Position numbers and translations under genes: made by a program
Shown here: one piece after another, positions 21,752 to 32,342 of the stretch
Layout: each line of letters begins with the position of its first letter
Numbering within the stretch: the stretch's first letter is position 1
The notes under the pieces: generated by a model
What the model was told of the DNA's origin: nothing
Database searches by the model: none
The model's input: only the letters and a program-made list of their open reading frames with translations
From: Demequina litorisediminis
GTDB taxonomy: Bacteria; Actinomycetota; Actinomycetes; Actinomycetales; Demequinaceae
DNA length: 64,000 bases
Assembly (NCBI RefSeq): GCF_030161615.1
Contig: NZ_BSUN01000001.1
Span: 1,798,001 to 1,862,000 of the forward strand
Direction: 5' to 3'

Positions 21752-24410
21752 ATGGATGCGCTCTTCGAACTCGACGGCCCGGACCCCCTCACGCCCGCAG
21801 CGAAGGGCGGTCGCACGTCGGCTGCCCGGCCCGCGGCCGATGCCTCGACGGCGGCAGACGCCCCGCGCGCGCAGGCCCCCGAGGCGATGCCCGCCTACGA
21901 GCCCGCGCCGTGGCCCGACGAGGAGCCGGACTGGGAGCCTGGCCCCGAGCCTGCACCGGAGCCAGCCGACGAGGCCATGCCCGAGGAAGCCTGGACGCCA
22001 CCCTCGACCCCGGCGGTACCGGCATCGGCCGCACCCACGGGTGGCGGCTGGGGCGCCCCGCTGCCCGACGCATCGGCGCTGGTCGAGGGCCTCAACCCGT
22101 CCCAGGCCGAGGCAGTCGAGCACGCAGGTGAGGCCCTGCTCATCATGGCGGGCGCGGGCTCGGGCAAGACCCGAGTCCTCACCCACCGCATCGCCTACCT
22201 GCTCGCGACAGGACGCGCCCGGCCCCACCAGATCCTCGCGATCACCTTCACCAACAAGGCCGCGGGTGAGATGCGCGAGCGAGTCGAGAACCTCGTGGGG
22301 CCCGATGCCAGGCGCATGTGGGTCTCGACGTTCCACTCGGCGTGCGTGCGCATCCTGCGCGCTGACCACGCCGCCGCGGGCCTGAAGTCCACGTTCTCGA
22401 TCTACGACCAGACCGACTCCGCGAACCTCATGAAGCTCGTGGCCAAGGAACTGGACATTGATCCCAAGAAGTTCACCCCCAAGGCGTTGCTGAACCGCAT
22501 CGGCAAGTTCAAGGACGAACTCATCAGCCCGATGGAGGCGCTGGCCGCCACGGAGAAGGCGTCGAAGTTCTCCATCGACTACGCCGCTGGCCGCGCCTAT
22601 GCGGAGTACCAGCGCCGCCTCGACGCCGCCAACGCCGTGGACTTCGACGACATCATCGTGCGCACTGTGCGGCTGCTGCAGCAGAACCCGCAGGTGGCGC
22701 GCGCCTACCGCGAACGCTTCCGCCACGTCCTCGTCGACGAGTACCAGGACACCAACCACGCGCAGTACATCCTGGTGCGCGAACTCATCGGCAAGGCGGG
22801 TGACCCGGAGCCGCCGCCCGGTGAGCCTCACAGTCGTGGGTGACGCGGACCAGTCCATCTACGCGTTCCGTGGCGCCACCATCAGGAACATCCTGGAGTT
22901 CGAGGCGGACTACCCCGCCGCGCACATCGTCCGCCTCGAGCAGAACTACCGGTCGACGCAGAACATCCTGAGCGCCGCCAACGCGGTCATCAAGAACAAT
23001 GAGGGTCGCCGCCCCAAGAACCTGTGGACCGACTCGGGTGCGGGCGCCAAGATCGAGGGCTATGCGGGCGAGTCCGAGCAGGACGAGGCCCAGTACATCG
23101 CGGGCGAGATTCGTCGCCTGATCGACGCCGGTGACTACGCCGCAGGCGACATCGCCATCATGTACCGCGCCAACGCGCAGTCGCGCGCGCTGGAGGAGCG
23201 GTTCATGCGTGCCGAGATCCCTTACAAGGTCATCGGAGGCACGCGCTTCTACGACCGCAAGGAGATCAAGGACATGCTCGCCTACCTCTCGGCGATCGTG
23301 AACGAGGATGACGACATCGCGATGCGTCGCATCATCAACACCCCGCGCCGCGCCATCGGCGATACCGCCGTCGAGGGGATCGACGGGCTGCGCCGCTCGC
23401 TCACGACGCCCGAGGCGTCCGTCGCTTCGGCGACGCCCTGCGCCGCGCGGATGAGGCGGGCCTGCAGACGCGCGCGGTGCGTGCGATCGGCGATTTCGTG
23501 TCTCTCATGGACGACCTCCGCGCCATCGCTGCCGACAACGGCCCCGCCGGCGTGCTCGACGCCATCGCGGACCGCTCCGGCATGCTCACCGCGTACCGCG
23601 CCTCGGATGACCCCCAGGATGCGAGCCGGGTCGAGAACATCATGGAGGCTCGTGGCCGTGGGCCGCGAGTTCACCGAGGAGAACCCTGAGGGCACGCTCG
23701 AGGACTTCCTCGAGAAGGTGGCGCTGGTGGCCGATGCCGATCAGGCTTCCCGACGAGGACGGCTCCGGGGGCGTGGTCACCATGATGACGCTGCACACCG
23801 CCAAGGGCCTCGAGTTCCCCGTGGTGTTCCTCACCGGCATGGAGGACGGCACGTTCCCGCACATGCGCTCCATCGAGTCCGGCGAGACCAAGGACATGGA
23901 AGAGGAGCGCCGCCTCGCCTACGTGGGCCTCACCCGCGCCCGCGAGAAGGCTCTACCTCACGCGCGCGCAGGTGCGCTCCAGGCGGGGAGCACCCCAGTA
24001 CTTTGGTGCGTCTCGCTTCACCGAGGAGATCCCGGCGGAGCCTCATCGAGTGGAAGATCGCGCAGGCCTCCATGGCGGCGCTTCGCGCGCGGTCCGATCG
24101 TGGCACCAGCCGCGCCGGGTCCTGGGGCGACTCCGGAGGCTACGGCGGGAACCAGGACCGCGCGGACGGCAACGCGTACTCGCGGGCGGGCGCGGTCACG
24201 TCGCGCTATGTGCCTCCCAGCCCTCCCGGCGGTGGCGTCGGGGGCGATGTCGGCTTCGAGGTGGGCGACCGTGTCATGAGCGACAAGTTCGGCATGGGCA
24301 AAGTGGTGGGCACCGAGGGTGCGGGCCGCAACGCGGTGGCCAAGGTCGACTTCGGCACCGAGGGCGTGAAGCGCCTGGTGCTGCGCTTCAACGCGCTCGA
24401 GAAGGCGTAG
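21752..24410 (+). CDS. pcrA: UvrD/PcrA-type DNA helicase
   Basis: Superfamily 1A 3'-5' helicase for DNA repair and replication, 884 residues after correction. A Pro/Ala/Glu-rich N-terminal extension of about 105 residues precedes the core: Q-motif [11 protein letters not shown], Walker [16 protein letters not shown], motif Ia [14 protein letters not shown], motif [12 protein letters not shown], motif [18 protein letters not shown], motif [10 protein letters not shown], motif [16 protein letters not shown] and motif [13 protein letters not shown]. The C-terminus has a [13 protein letters not shown]-type RNA polymerase-binding Tudor-like end. Extra bases lie at 22824-22828, 23646-23650, 23743-23747, 23948-23952 and 24039-24043; one base is missing near 23393-23398. 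The sum gives 885 codons exactly. Confidence 0.95.
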
Positions 24411-24484
24411 GCAGCCGGGTCCACCACGCGCTCACGTCGCGTACGGGAGGACCCTCGCCACCTGGTCGCGCAGAGGCTCCGCGG

Positions 24485-24511
24485 CGCCGCCAGCCCGATA
24501 GGCTGGCGGCG
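24485..24511 (+). terminator. Hairpin after pcrA
   Basis: CGCCGCCAGCC (24485-24495), loop CGATA, GGCTGGCGGCG (24501-24511): a perfect 11 bp stem in the 126 bp gap between pcrA and the lactate dehydrogenase gene. There is no T-run. It ends 26 bases before the next start codon, so it could also affect that leader. Confidence 0.6.
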
Positions 24512-24536
24512 GAACCGATCCCTCAAGGAGGACCGC

Positions 24537-25490
24537 GTGGAAAGCAAGACCTCGAAGGTGTCGATTGTCGGTGCGGGAGCGGTCGGTGCGACCCTCGCGT
24601 ATGCGGGCCTGATGCGCGGATTCGCGCGCACGGTGGCGCTGTACGACATCAATAAGGCAAAGGTGGAGGCCGAGGCGCTCGACCTCGCCCAGGGCATTCA
24701 GTTCATGCCTGAGGCGACCGTGATCGGCTCGGACGATGTGGATGTCGTGTCCGGCTCGGACGTGGTCGTCATCACCGCAGGCGCCAAGCAGCAGCCGGGC
24801 CAGTCCCGCATGGACCTGGCCGGTGCCACCATCTCGCTGATGGACAAGGTGTTGCCGCCGCTGCTGAAGGTGGCGCCCGACGCCATCTACATCCTCGTCA
24901 CCAACCCCGTCGACGTGGTGACCTATGCCGCCATCAAGAAGTCCGGCATGGACCCCGCGCAGATGTTTGGCTCCGGCACCGCGCTGGACACGTCGCGCCT
25001 GCGTCACCAGATCGCGGCCACCTGCGACGTCGCTGTGGGCAACGTCCACGCGTACATCGCTGGTGAGCACGGCGACTCCGAGGTCGCGTTGTGGTCCTCG
25101 GCCTCCATCGGCGGCCAGTTGCTGACGGAGTGGCGTGACCGCGATGGCAACATCGTGATGACGCCCGAGAAGCGTGAGCAGATCCACCACGACGTCATGC
25201 GCTCCGCGTACACGATCATCGAGGGCAAGGGCGCGACCAACTACGCCGTCGGTGCCGCGGGCGCGCGCATCGTCGAGGCCGTCCTCGGCGACCAGCGCCG
25301 CATCATGCCGGTCTCGACGCTGATCGACTACCCCGGCGTCGGCGAGGTCTGCATGTCGCTGCCCGCGGTGGTGGGCCGTCACGGCATCGAGCACCACGCC
25401 ACGGTGCCGATGAACGAGGCAGAGACCGCCGGCCTCCTTGCGTCGGCACAGTCCATCAAGGACGTCGCCAACAGGTTCGGGGTCGCCTAA
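24537..25490 (+). CDS. ldh: L-lactate dehydrogenase
   Basis: Reduces pyruvate to L-lactate with NADH. Complete at 317 residues. NAD-binding glycines are in SIVGAGAVGATLAYA, the catalytic Asp/Arg region is LVTNPVDVVTY with GSGTALDTSRLR, and the catalytic His is in AGEHGDSEVALWSSA. GTG start with AGGAGG 6 bases upstream. No AGCT is needed in its sequence and the frame is intact, in contrast to its neighbours. Together with pta-ackA it points to fermentative capacity. It has its own leader and is followed by a bidirectional palindrome. Confidence 0.95.
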   Translation: MESKTSKVSIVGAGAVGATLAYAGLMRGFARTVALYDINKAKVEAEALDLAQGIQFMPEATVIGSDDVDVVSGSDVVVITAGAKQQPGQSRMDLAGATISLMDKVLPPLLKVAPDAIYILVTNPVDVVTYAAIKKSGMDPAQMFGSGTALDTSRLRHQIAATCDVAVGNVHAYIAGEHGDSEVALWSSASIGGQLLTEWRDRDGNIVMTPEKREQIHHDVMRSAYTIIEGKGATNYAVGAAGARIVEAVLGDQRRIMPVSTLIDYPGVGEVCMSLPAVVGRHGIEHHATVPMNEAETAGLLASAQSIKDVANRFGVA

Positions 25491-25508
25491 CCCCGCACCC
25501 CTAGACGC

Positions 25509-25566
25509 GTCGAATGGATCCATTTGGCTCGCCTAAGGCGATAAAAGAACCAAATGGATCCATTTG
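25509..25566. terminator. Bidirectional palindrome with ATGGATCCAT cores
   Basis: AATGGATCCATTTGGCTC (25513-25530) pairs with GAACCAAATGGATCCATT (25547-25564) with one mismatch, and each arm contains the palindrome ATGGATCCAT. The loop holds a small palindrome, CGCCTAAGGCG. It lies between the convergent ldh and MMPL genes, so it likely ends both transcripts. A degenerate relative is at 30007-30049. Confidence 0.7.
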
Positions 25567-25574
25567 ACGGGGGG

Positions 25575-27758
25575 TTAGGGCAGCAGGGCCGGCTCGGGCT
25601 CACGCTCGACTCGGGCGGCCGATGCTGCGGCCGGGGCGCCCTCGATGCTCACCCGGGGAAGCCACTGAAGCCAGCGCGGCAGGTACCAGTTGCGCTCGCC
25701 CAGCAAGGTCATGACGGCGGGCACGAGGATGGAGCGCACCACGGTGGCGTCGATGATGACGGCCGCCGCGAGACCAAAGCCCATCTGAGCGAACTCGGCC
25801 AGGTCGCCCAGGGCGAAGCCCGCAAACACCGCCACCATGATGAGCGCCGCGCCCGTGATGAGGGACCCGGTCCTCGACAGCCCGAAGGCGACCGCCTCAC
25901 GCGTGCCGTACCCGGCATCGTGCCGCTCCTTGATGCGGCTCAGCAGGAACACGTGGTAGTCCATCGATAGTCCGAACAAGACCGCGAACAAGAACAGCGG
26001 AATCCACGGCGCGATGCCGTCCACCTGCGGGAAACCCAGCAGATTGTTGCCCCAGCCCCACTGGAAGACCGCGACGACGAGGCCGAAAGCCGCGGCGGTT
26101 GACAGCAGGTTGAGGCCGATGGCCACGGTGGGCACCACGATCGACCTGAAGGACACCAGCAGCAGGACAAAGTGGCCCCCAACACCGTGAGCAGCACCCA
26201 CGGTGCGGCGCCGGCGATGACCGCGGAGAAGTCGACGGCCTCTGCCTGATCGCCTCCCACGTGAGCCACCGCATCGGTCGCGGCCACGGCATCGGGGATG
26301 ATGACGTCGCGCACGCGCTCGATCGCGGCTGCCGCCTCGGGATCGGCGCCGTCCAGCAGGTCGGTGGTGGTGATCATCGCGTCGGCACCGAGGTACTCGA
26401 CGATGGCCTCGCCGAAGGCCGGGTCGGCGCTCACCCGCGACGCGATCTCCTCGACCGCCACTCGCGCGTCCGCCCCGCCCTCGACGGCCACCGTGGTGGT
26501 CGCCTGCCCCACGCTGTAGTCCGCGGTGAGGGTCTCCACGGCGATGCGGAGGTCGTTGTCCTGGGGCAGGGATTCCGTGCCCGGGAACGCGAGGCGCATC
26601 GACGCGGCAGGGATGGCCGCAAGGCCGAGCACCGCGAATCCCGTGATCGCCCAGGCGACAGGCCGGCCACTCACGGTGCGAGCGATCGCGCGCCAGGCCC
26701 GCGGTTCGGCATCGGGGTGGCGCAGCGGCAGACGCCCGGCGTTGACGCGGTGGCCCAGGAGTCGCAGGATCGCGGGCAGCAGGGTCAGCGACGCGGCGAC
26801 CGCCATGACGGCAACCACGATCGCCCCCGTGCCGAGCGAGCGCATCACCGTGGAAGGCACCAGCAGCAGGCCAAGGAGCGAGATCACGACCGTGATGCCG
26901 GAGAAGAGCACCGCGCGGTTGGCGGTGCCGCCCGCAATGGTGACGGCGTCGAGCACGGAGTGGCCGTGGGTCAGTTCCTCGCGGAAGCGCTGCACCATGA
27001 CAAGCGAGTAGTCGATGCCGAGCGCGAGCCCCATCATCGTGATCATGTTGACGACGAAGAAGGACACCAAACGCCTGACCCACGAGCGCCGTCGCTCCCA
27101 CCGCCATGATGATGGACGCGATCGCTATGACGAGCGGGATGCCCGCGGCCATGAGTGCGCCGAACACCACGACAAGGATGATGAGCGCGACGCCGATGCC
27201 GATGGCCTCGCCGCGCACCAGCCCCTCCTCGGCGAGCGTGTCAAACATCACCTCTCCCGTGGCGTCTCCCACGGAGCGCGCCTCGAAGCCCTCAGGAGTC
27301 GCCTCCTCGAGGGCGGCGAGGTAGTCCTCGACCACCACGCCGTCCTCATCTGGGGTGACCTGGGCGGCCAGGAGGGCCGATGCTTCGGCGGCGTTCGCGG
27401 GGGACTGTGCCCCGGTGGTCGACACGTTGGCGACCCCGTCGACGGCGTCGAGCGCGCGCATGATGGCGGCGATGGCCGCGTCGAATGCGCTGCTGCCGAC
27501 GGCGTGTTCGCTGGAGGACACGATGACGGTCTCCGTGGAGGGCCCCTCGGTGTCGGTGTCCTGGTGAGAGGCCACCAGATCTTCGGCGGTGTCGGACTCG
27601 GTGGCGATCTGCACCGAGTCTTCCTGGGTGAGGGCGTCGCCGAGCCCGGTGGCGGCGTACGCGGCCGCAGCGAGCGCGAGGACCCAGACGGCGATCGTGA
27701 GCCACGGCCTGGTGGCCGCGGTGCGGGCGAGGCGCCCGGTCAATCCCTGGGGATTCAT
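25575..27758 (-). CDS. MMPL/RND family transporter
   Basis: Large membrane exporter of about 728 residues with the MMPL layout: one N-terminal helix (TIAVWVLALAAAAYA), a large external loop, a block of membrane helices including GLALGIDYSLVMVQRFREEL, a second external loop, and a second block with LFGLSMDYHVFLLSRIKE. The paired G(I/L)xxDYxxF motifs are proton-relay marks. Such proteins export lipids or drugs; the substrate is unknown. The ATG at 27758 has AAGGAG 7 bases upstream. Two breaks: TTTGAGCTG appears shortened to TTTGGTG (minus strand, 27064-27070), and one G is missing in the run at 26175-26180. It is divergent from the kinase gene at 27961. Confidence 0.9.
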   Translation of the reverse strand: MNPQGLTGRLARTAATRPWLTIAVWVLALAAAAYAATGLGDALTQEDSVQIATESDTAEDLVASHQDTDTEGPSTETVIVSSSEHAVGSSAFDAAIAAIMRALDAVDGVANVSTTGAQSPANAAEASALLAAQVTPDEDGVVVEDYLAALEEATPEGFEARSVGDATGEVMFDTLAEEGLVRGEAIGIGVALIILVVVFGALMAAGIPLVIAIASIIMAVGATALVGQAFGVLLRRQHDHDDGARARHRLLACHGAALPRGTDPRPLRARRRHHCGRHRQPRGALLRHHGRDLAPWPAAGAFHGDALARHGGDRGCRHGGRRVADPAARDPATPGPPRQRRASAAAPPRCRTAGLARDRSHREWPACRLGDHGIRGARPCGHPCRVDAPRVPGHGIPAPGQRPPHRRGDPHRGLQRGAGDHHGGRRGRGGRASGGRGDRVAGERRPGLRRGHRRVPRCRRDDHHHRPAGRRRSRGGSRDRARARRHHPRCRGRDRCGGSRGRRSGRGRRLLRGHRRRRTVGAAHGVGGHFVLLLVSFRSIVVPTVAIGLNLLSTAAAFGLVVAVFQWGWGNNLLGFPQVDGIAPWIPLFLFAVLFGLSMDYHVFLLSRIKERHDAGYGTREAVAFGLSRTGSLITGAALIMVAVFAGFALGDLAEFAQMGFGLAAAVIIDATVVRSILVPAVMTLLGERNWYLPRWLQWLPRVSIEGAPAAASAARVEREPEPALLP

Positions 27759-27960
27759 GTTTTTCTCCTTGCCTCGGGAACACCTCGACGCTAGGAAGCC
27801 GACCCGTGGTCGGTCAGCCCGCCTGGGAGCCATTCGTGGCCGGTGCGCGGGGGAATCGGCCTCACCGCAAGAGGGGCAGTTGCCAGGGCGGTCTCCCTCG
27901 CGTGGGGGAGGAGAGAAACGTCCGCGCGAGCGTGGGCAGAAGGGGCTTTGACCGGGCACG

Positions 27961-29345
27961 ATGGTGCCCATGAAGGCTCTGCGCACCTACTTTGGCGCCA
28001 CCTGGTCCGCCAGGACATGGCGCGAAGTGGGCTATCTGCTCGCGGGCCTGCCTCTTGGCATCGTGTGGTTCACCTACGCGATCACCATGTATGCGGTGGG
28101 CATCGCGCTCGTGGTCGTGTGGGTCGGCGTGCTCATCCTCGCGGTGGTGCAGTTCTCGCTGCGCCCGCTGGGGGCGGTGGAACGCCGGCTCGCGAATGCC
28201 GCACTGGACGCCGGTATCGAGGAGGTCGAGCCGCGCGGCTATCGGCTCCACCCGCGGGGCGAGAGCCTGACTCTTGCGGGAGCGGGCCGCTGGGGACATG
28301 CGCTCCTCCACGACGGCACCTCGTGGAGGGTGCTCGCATGGGTCTTCATGCGGGTGATTCTCGGACCCGTCGGCTTTGTGCTCGCGATCCTCACCATCGT
28401 GGTGCCGGTCTCACTCGTGGCCGCGTGGCTGATTGCCGTGGGCTACGCCGTCGGCCTCGTGCCAGGGGCGGGGGCGGACGAGCCCCAGGCGCAGGCGATC
28501 GTCGACACGGTGACGTTCTGGGTTCTCGTCGGGACCCCCGTGGTGGCATTCGCGGTGCCGATGTTCGCGTGGATCTCCCACCACTTCGCATGCCTTCACC
28601 AGCCGCTCGCGCGCTGGGCGCTCGGCCCCTGCGCCGACGAGCGCGTCGCCCGCGCGACGGCGCGAGCCGAACTCGCCGAGACGCAGGTACGGATCGACCA
28701 GGAACTTCACGACTCCATCGGTCACATGATCACCATGAACATCGTCCAGGCGGGCGCGGGGGCGCACGTGTTCGACACGGACCCCGAGTTCGCTCGCCAG
28801 GCCCTGCGCAACATCGAGGAGCGCGGCCGTGCCGCCATGGGCGAACTCGACAGGATCATCGCCGCGTTGCGTGGCGACGAATGCGAGCCCCGCACCCCGC
28901 TTCCCGGCCTCGCGCAGGCCCGAGGCTCGTCGCCGCTGCCAGGGCCGCCGGGCTCAGCATGGAGGCGGTGCTGGAGGCACAGGGCGCGCCACGGCCCGTG
29001 TCGAGGACCGCGTACGCGATCGTGCGCGAAGCCGTCACCAACGCGGCCAAGCATGCGCCCGGCGCCGAGATTTCGCTGCTGGTGACGGAAACGGTCGATG
29101 CCGTCGGTATCAGGGTGACCAACGCGCCGGGCCACCGGGCAGGACAGGCCCCCGCGCGGGCATCGGCCGGCCGTGGCCTCGCGGGGATCAGGGACCGCGC
29201 CGTGCTCCTCGGCGGGGTGAGTCGTGCCGCGAGCACCGCGGACGGCGGGTTCGAAGTGCTCGCCCTGCTTCCGCTGGGGACGGCGCTCGCGGACGCTGCG
29301 TATGGTGCGCCGTGGGACGTGCTGAGGGAAAAGGTGGACGCGTGA
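27961..29345 (+). CDS. Histidine kinase (NarL-type partner)
   Basis: Sensor kinase of about 460 residues. Four membrane segments in two pairs (about 20-65 and 120-205), a sensor-like domain between them, then the HisKA_3 helix with VRIDQELHDSIGHMITMNIV (His is the phosphoacceptor) and a C-terminal ATPase domain with IVREAVTNAAKHAPG and SAGRGLAGIRDRA. The stop overlaps the regulator start (GTGA). The frame is lost at 28911-28927, where AGGCT 28923-28927 accounts for one extra base and a second is near AGGCCC just before; skipping two gives AQPELVAAARAAGL. Start ATG 27961; 27970 is an alternative. It may govern the divergent MMPL gene. Confidence 0.88.
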
Positions 29346-29989
29346 GGATCCTGATCGTCGACGACGATCCGCTGGTGAGGATGGGATTGCGCGCCATCCT
29401 CAGTTCCGTGGACGGCTGGGACGTGGTGGCCGAGGCAGGCGACGGCGAGGCGGCGATTGGTGCCGCCCTGACGCATCGGCCCGATGTGGTCCTCATGGAC
29501 GTACGGATGCCCGGCCTCGATGGGCTGGCGGCGACCCGGCGCATCGTCGACGAGGGGTGCGATGCCAACGTCCTGGTCCTCACCACGTTCGAAGTGGACG
29601 AGTACGTCTTCGAGGCGATGCGGTCGGGTGCCTCGGGGTTTGTATTGAAACGGGTGCCGCCCACGGAACTGATCGAGGCAGTGCGGATCGTGGCCTCGGG
29701 CGAGTCGCTACTGTTCCCGTCCTCGACCCGCGCGGTCATCGAGCGCTTCGCAACCCCCGCCGAACGCGCGATGCCCGACCTCACCGAGCGCGAGCAAGAC
29801 GTGCTGCGGCTGCTGGCGCGGGGCCGGTCTAACCAGGAAATCGCTGGCGGGCTGTTCGTCTCGCTGGAAACGGTGAAGTCGCATGTCGCGTCCATCCTCA
29901 CCAAGTTGGGGGTGCGGGACAGGACGCAGGCCGTGATCGTGGCCTACGAGGCGGGGTTCGTGCGCCCGGGGGACGCCGCGGATCTGTAG
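29342..29989 (+). CDS. LuxR/NarL-type response regulator
   Basis: Complete regulator of 215 residues, partner of the kinase upstream. The receiver has acidic VDDDP, phosphoacceptor Asp in VVLMDVRMPGLDGL and Lys in GFVLKRV; the DNA-binding half has LTEREQDVLRLLARGRSNQEIA and LETVKSHVASILTKLGVRDR. GTG start overlapping the kinase stop. The frame is intact. Targets are likely the MMPL exporter promoter 1.6 kb upstream, by analogy with similar loci. Confidence 0.93.
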   Translation: MRILIVDDDPLVRMGLRAILSSVDGWDVVAEAGDGEAAIGAALTHRPDVVLMDVRMPGLDGLAATRRIVDEGCDANVLVLTTFEVDEYVFEAMRSGASGFVLKRVPPTELIEAVRIVASGESLLFPSSTRAVIERFATPAERAMPDLTEREQDVLRLLARGRSNQEIAGGLFVSLETVKSHVASILTKLGVRDRTQAVIVAYEAGFVRPGDAADL

Positions 29990-30006
29990 CCCTTGCGGTG
30001 GATTTT

Positions 30007-30049
30007 GTCTCATTGGTGCCCTTAACCGAGTCACATGGATCCATTCGAC
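30007..30049. repeat. Degenerate copy of the ATGGATCCAT palindrome element
   Basis: In the gap before sucC, the run CCTTAnnCGAGnCAnATGGATCCATTCGAC matches the complement of 25509-25540, including 15 identical bases GTCGAATGGATCCAT. Its left arm is eroded (ATTGGTG in place of the second ATGGATCC copy), so the hairpin is weak here. It follows the response regulator stop by about 17 bases and may be a terminator remnant. Confidence 0.5.
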
Positions 30050-30151
30050 CCAGAAGGGGAGTGTCACCTCGGCGCAACACGAAGCCGGTATCGTGACCCC
30101 CACGTACTGGCGCGCGAGACCCGCGTGGCTTTCACGACAGCAAGGACGCAC

Positions 30152-31321
30152 ATGGACCTGTACGAGTACCAGGCTCGTGACATGTTCGAGAAGCACGGAG
30201 TCCCCGTGCTGCCCGGCATCGTCGCCGAGACCCCCGCGGAGGCCAAGGCCGCCGCCGAAAAGCCTGGGTGGCGGCGTGGTCGTCGTCAAGGCCCAGGTGA
30301 AGACCGGAGGACGTGGCAAGGCTGGCGGCGTGAAGGCTCGCCCGCTCGCCCGAGGAGGCCGAAGCGGCCGCCCAGCAGATCCTCGGCATGGACATCAAGG
30401 GCCACACCGTGCATCGCGTGATGATCGCGGCAGGCGCGGCCATCGCGGAGGAGTTCTACTTCTCGGTCCTGCTCGACCGCGCGCAGCGTCGCTACCTTGC
30501 GATGTGCTCCGTCGAGGGCGGCATGGAGATCGAACAGGCTCGCCGTTGAGCGCCCCGAGGCGCTCGCGCGCGTGGCGGTGGACCCGCTCGTGGGCATCGA
30601 CGCCGCCAAGGCCGCCGAGATCGTCGACGCCGCGAACTTCCCCGAGGACCTGAAGGCCCCCGTGGCCGAGGTCATCCAGAAGGCGTGGGGCGTGTACGCC
30701 AACGAGGACGCGACGCTCGTCGAGGTCAACCCTCTGGTGCGCACCGAGGACGGCTCGATCATCGCGTTGGACGGCAAGGTCACCCTTGACGAGAACGCCG
30801 GCTTCCGTCACGAGGACCACGAGGCGCTCGAGGACAAGGCCGCCGCGGACCCGCTCGAGGCGAAGGCCAAGACGCTCGACCTCAACTACGTGAAGGCGAC
30901 GGCTCCGTGGGCATCATCGGCAACGGCGCAGGTCTCGTGATGTCGACCCTCGACGTGGTCGCCTACGCAGGCGAGGCGCATGGCGGCGTGAAGCCCGCCA
31001 ACTTCCTCGACATCGGCGGCGGCGCCTCGGCGGCCGTGATGGCCAACGGCCTCGACGTCATCCTGAATGACCCGCAGGTGAAGAGCGTGTTCGTCAACGT
31101 GTTCGGCGGCATTACCAGCCTGCATCGAGGTTGCCAACGGCATCGTGGGCGCCCTCGAGACGCTCGGCGACGCGGCCACCAAGCCCCTCGTGGTGCGCCT
31201 CGATGGCAACTCCGTCGACGAGGGCCGCGAGATCCTCGCCGCCGCGAACCACCCGCTCGTGACCATCGTCGACACCATGGACGGCGCCGCGGCCAAGGCC
31301 GCCGAGCCGGCCAACGCGTAA
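30152..31321 (+). CDS. sucC: Succinyl-CoA synthetase, beta subunit
   Basis: ADP-forming subunit of the TCA-cycle enzyme making succinate and ATP from succinyl-CoA; pairs with SucD directly after. 388 residues after correction. N-terminal ATP-grasp marks [19 protein letters not shown] and [25 protein letters not shown], and C-terminal [16 protein letters not shown] and [10 protein letters not shown]. Start ATG with AAGGA 7 bases upstream. Extra bases: 30261-30265, 30334-30338, 30536-30540, 31117-31121. At 30891-30900 one base is missing (AAGCTCGAC appears as AAGGCGAC). The net is exactly 389 codons. Confidence 0.96.
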
Positions 31322-31332
31322 GGGAGCCTCAC

Positions 31333-32212
31333 ATGTCGATCTTCATCAACAAGGACTCCAAGGTCATCGTCCAGGGCATGACGGGCTCCGAGGGCTCGAA
31401 GCACACCGCCCGCATGCTCGCCTCCGGCACGAACATCGTCGGTGGCGTGAACCCCCGCAAGGCGGGGACGTCCGTCGACTTCGACGGCACCGAGATCCCC
31501 GTGTTCGGCTCCGTGGCCGATGCGATGGAGGCCACCGGTGCCGACGTCACCGTGCTGTTCGTGCCCCCGGCCTTCACCAAGGCGGCGGTCATCGAGGCCG
31601 TGGACGCTGGCATTGGCCTCGCGGTCATCATCACCGAGGGCGTGCCCGTCGCGGACACCGCTGAGTTCTTCGCGTACGCGCAGTCCAAGGGCGTCCGTCT
31701 CATCGGCCCCAACTGCCCCGGCCTCATCACGCCGGGCGAGTCGAACGTGGGTATCACCCCCGCGAACATCACCGGTCCCGGCCGCATCGGCCTCGTGTCG
31801 AAGTCGGGCACGCTGACCTACCAGATGATGTTCGAGCCTGCGCGACATCGGCTTCTCGACCGCGGTGGGCATCGGCGGCGACCCCGTCATCGGCACCACG
31901 CACATCGACTGCCTCGAGGCGTTCGAGAACGACCCCGACACGGATGCGATCGTCATGATCGGTGAGATCGGCGGCGACGCCGAGGAGCGTGCCGCGGCCT
32001 ACATCAAGGAGCACGTCACGAAGCCCGTCGTGGGCTACGTCGCGGGCTTCGAGGCTCCCGAGGGCAAGACGATGGGCCACGCCGGCGCCATCGTCTCCGG
32101 CTCCGCGGGTACCGCGCAGGCCAAGAAGGAGGCCCTCGAGGCCGCGGGCGTGAAGGTGGGCAAGACGCCCACCGAGACCGCCGAGCTCATGCGGGCCATC
32201 CTCACGAAGTAG
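31333..32212 (+). CDS. sucD: Succinyl-CoA synthetase, alpha subunit
   Basis: CoA-binding and phospho-histidine subunit, 292 residues. [19 protein letters not shown] is the CoA-binding start, [10 protein letters not shown] follows, the catalytic phospho-His lies in [14 protein letters not shown], and the end is [10 protein letters not shown]. It starts 11 bases after sucC. One extra base at 31835-31839 (FELRDIGF must be read across it). Near the end it keeps an unaltered AGCT (about 32188), showing that not all such sites are misread. Confidence 0.96.
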
Positions 32213-32213
32213 G

Positions 32214-32232
32214 CTCCCAGGCGCCCTGGGAG
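32214..32232 (+). terminator. Hairpin after sucD
   Basis: CTCCCAGG-CGC-CCTGGGAG starts two bases after the sucD stop. It is followed by a second imperfect palindrome to about 32275 (AGTCAC against GTGACT). There is no T-run. Confidence 0.6.
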
Positions 32233-32342
32233 TCACTGGGTGCGCGGAATCCCACGATTCCGGGCACTCCGTGACTCCTGGGGCGCTGGCATGCGCGCGC
32301 CGATGCCCGGATTCGGTTCGCGCGCGGGTGACCATAGGAACC

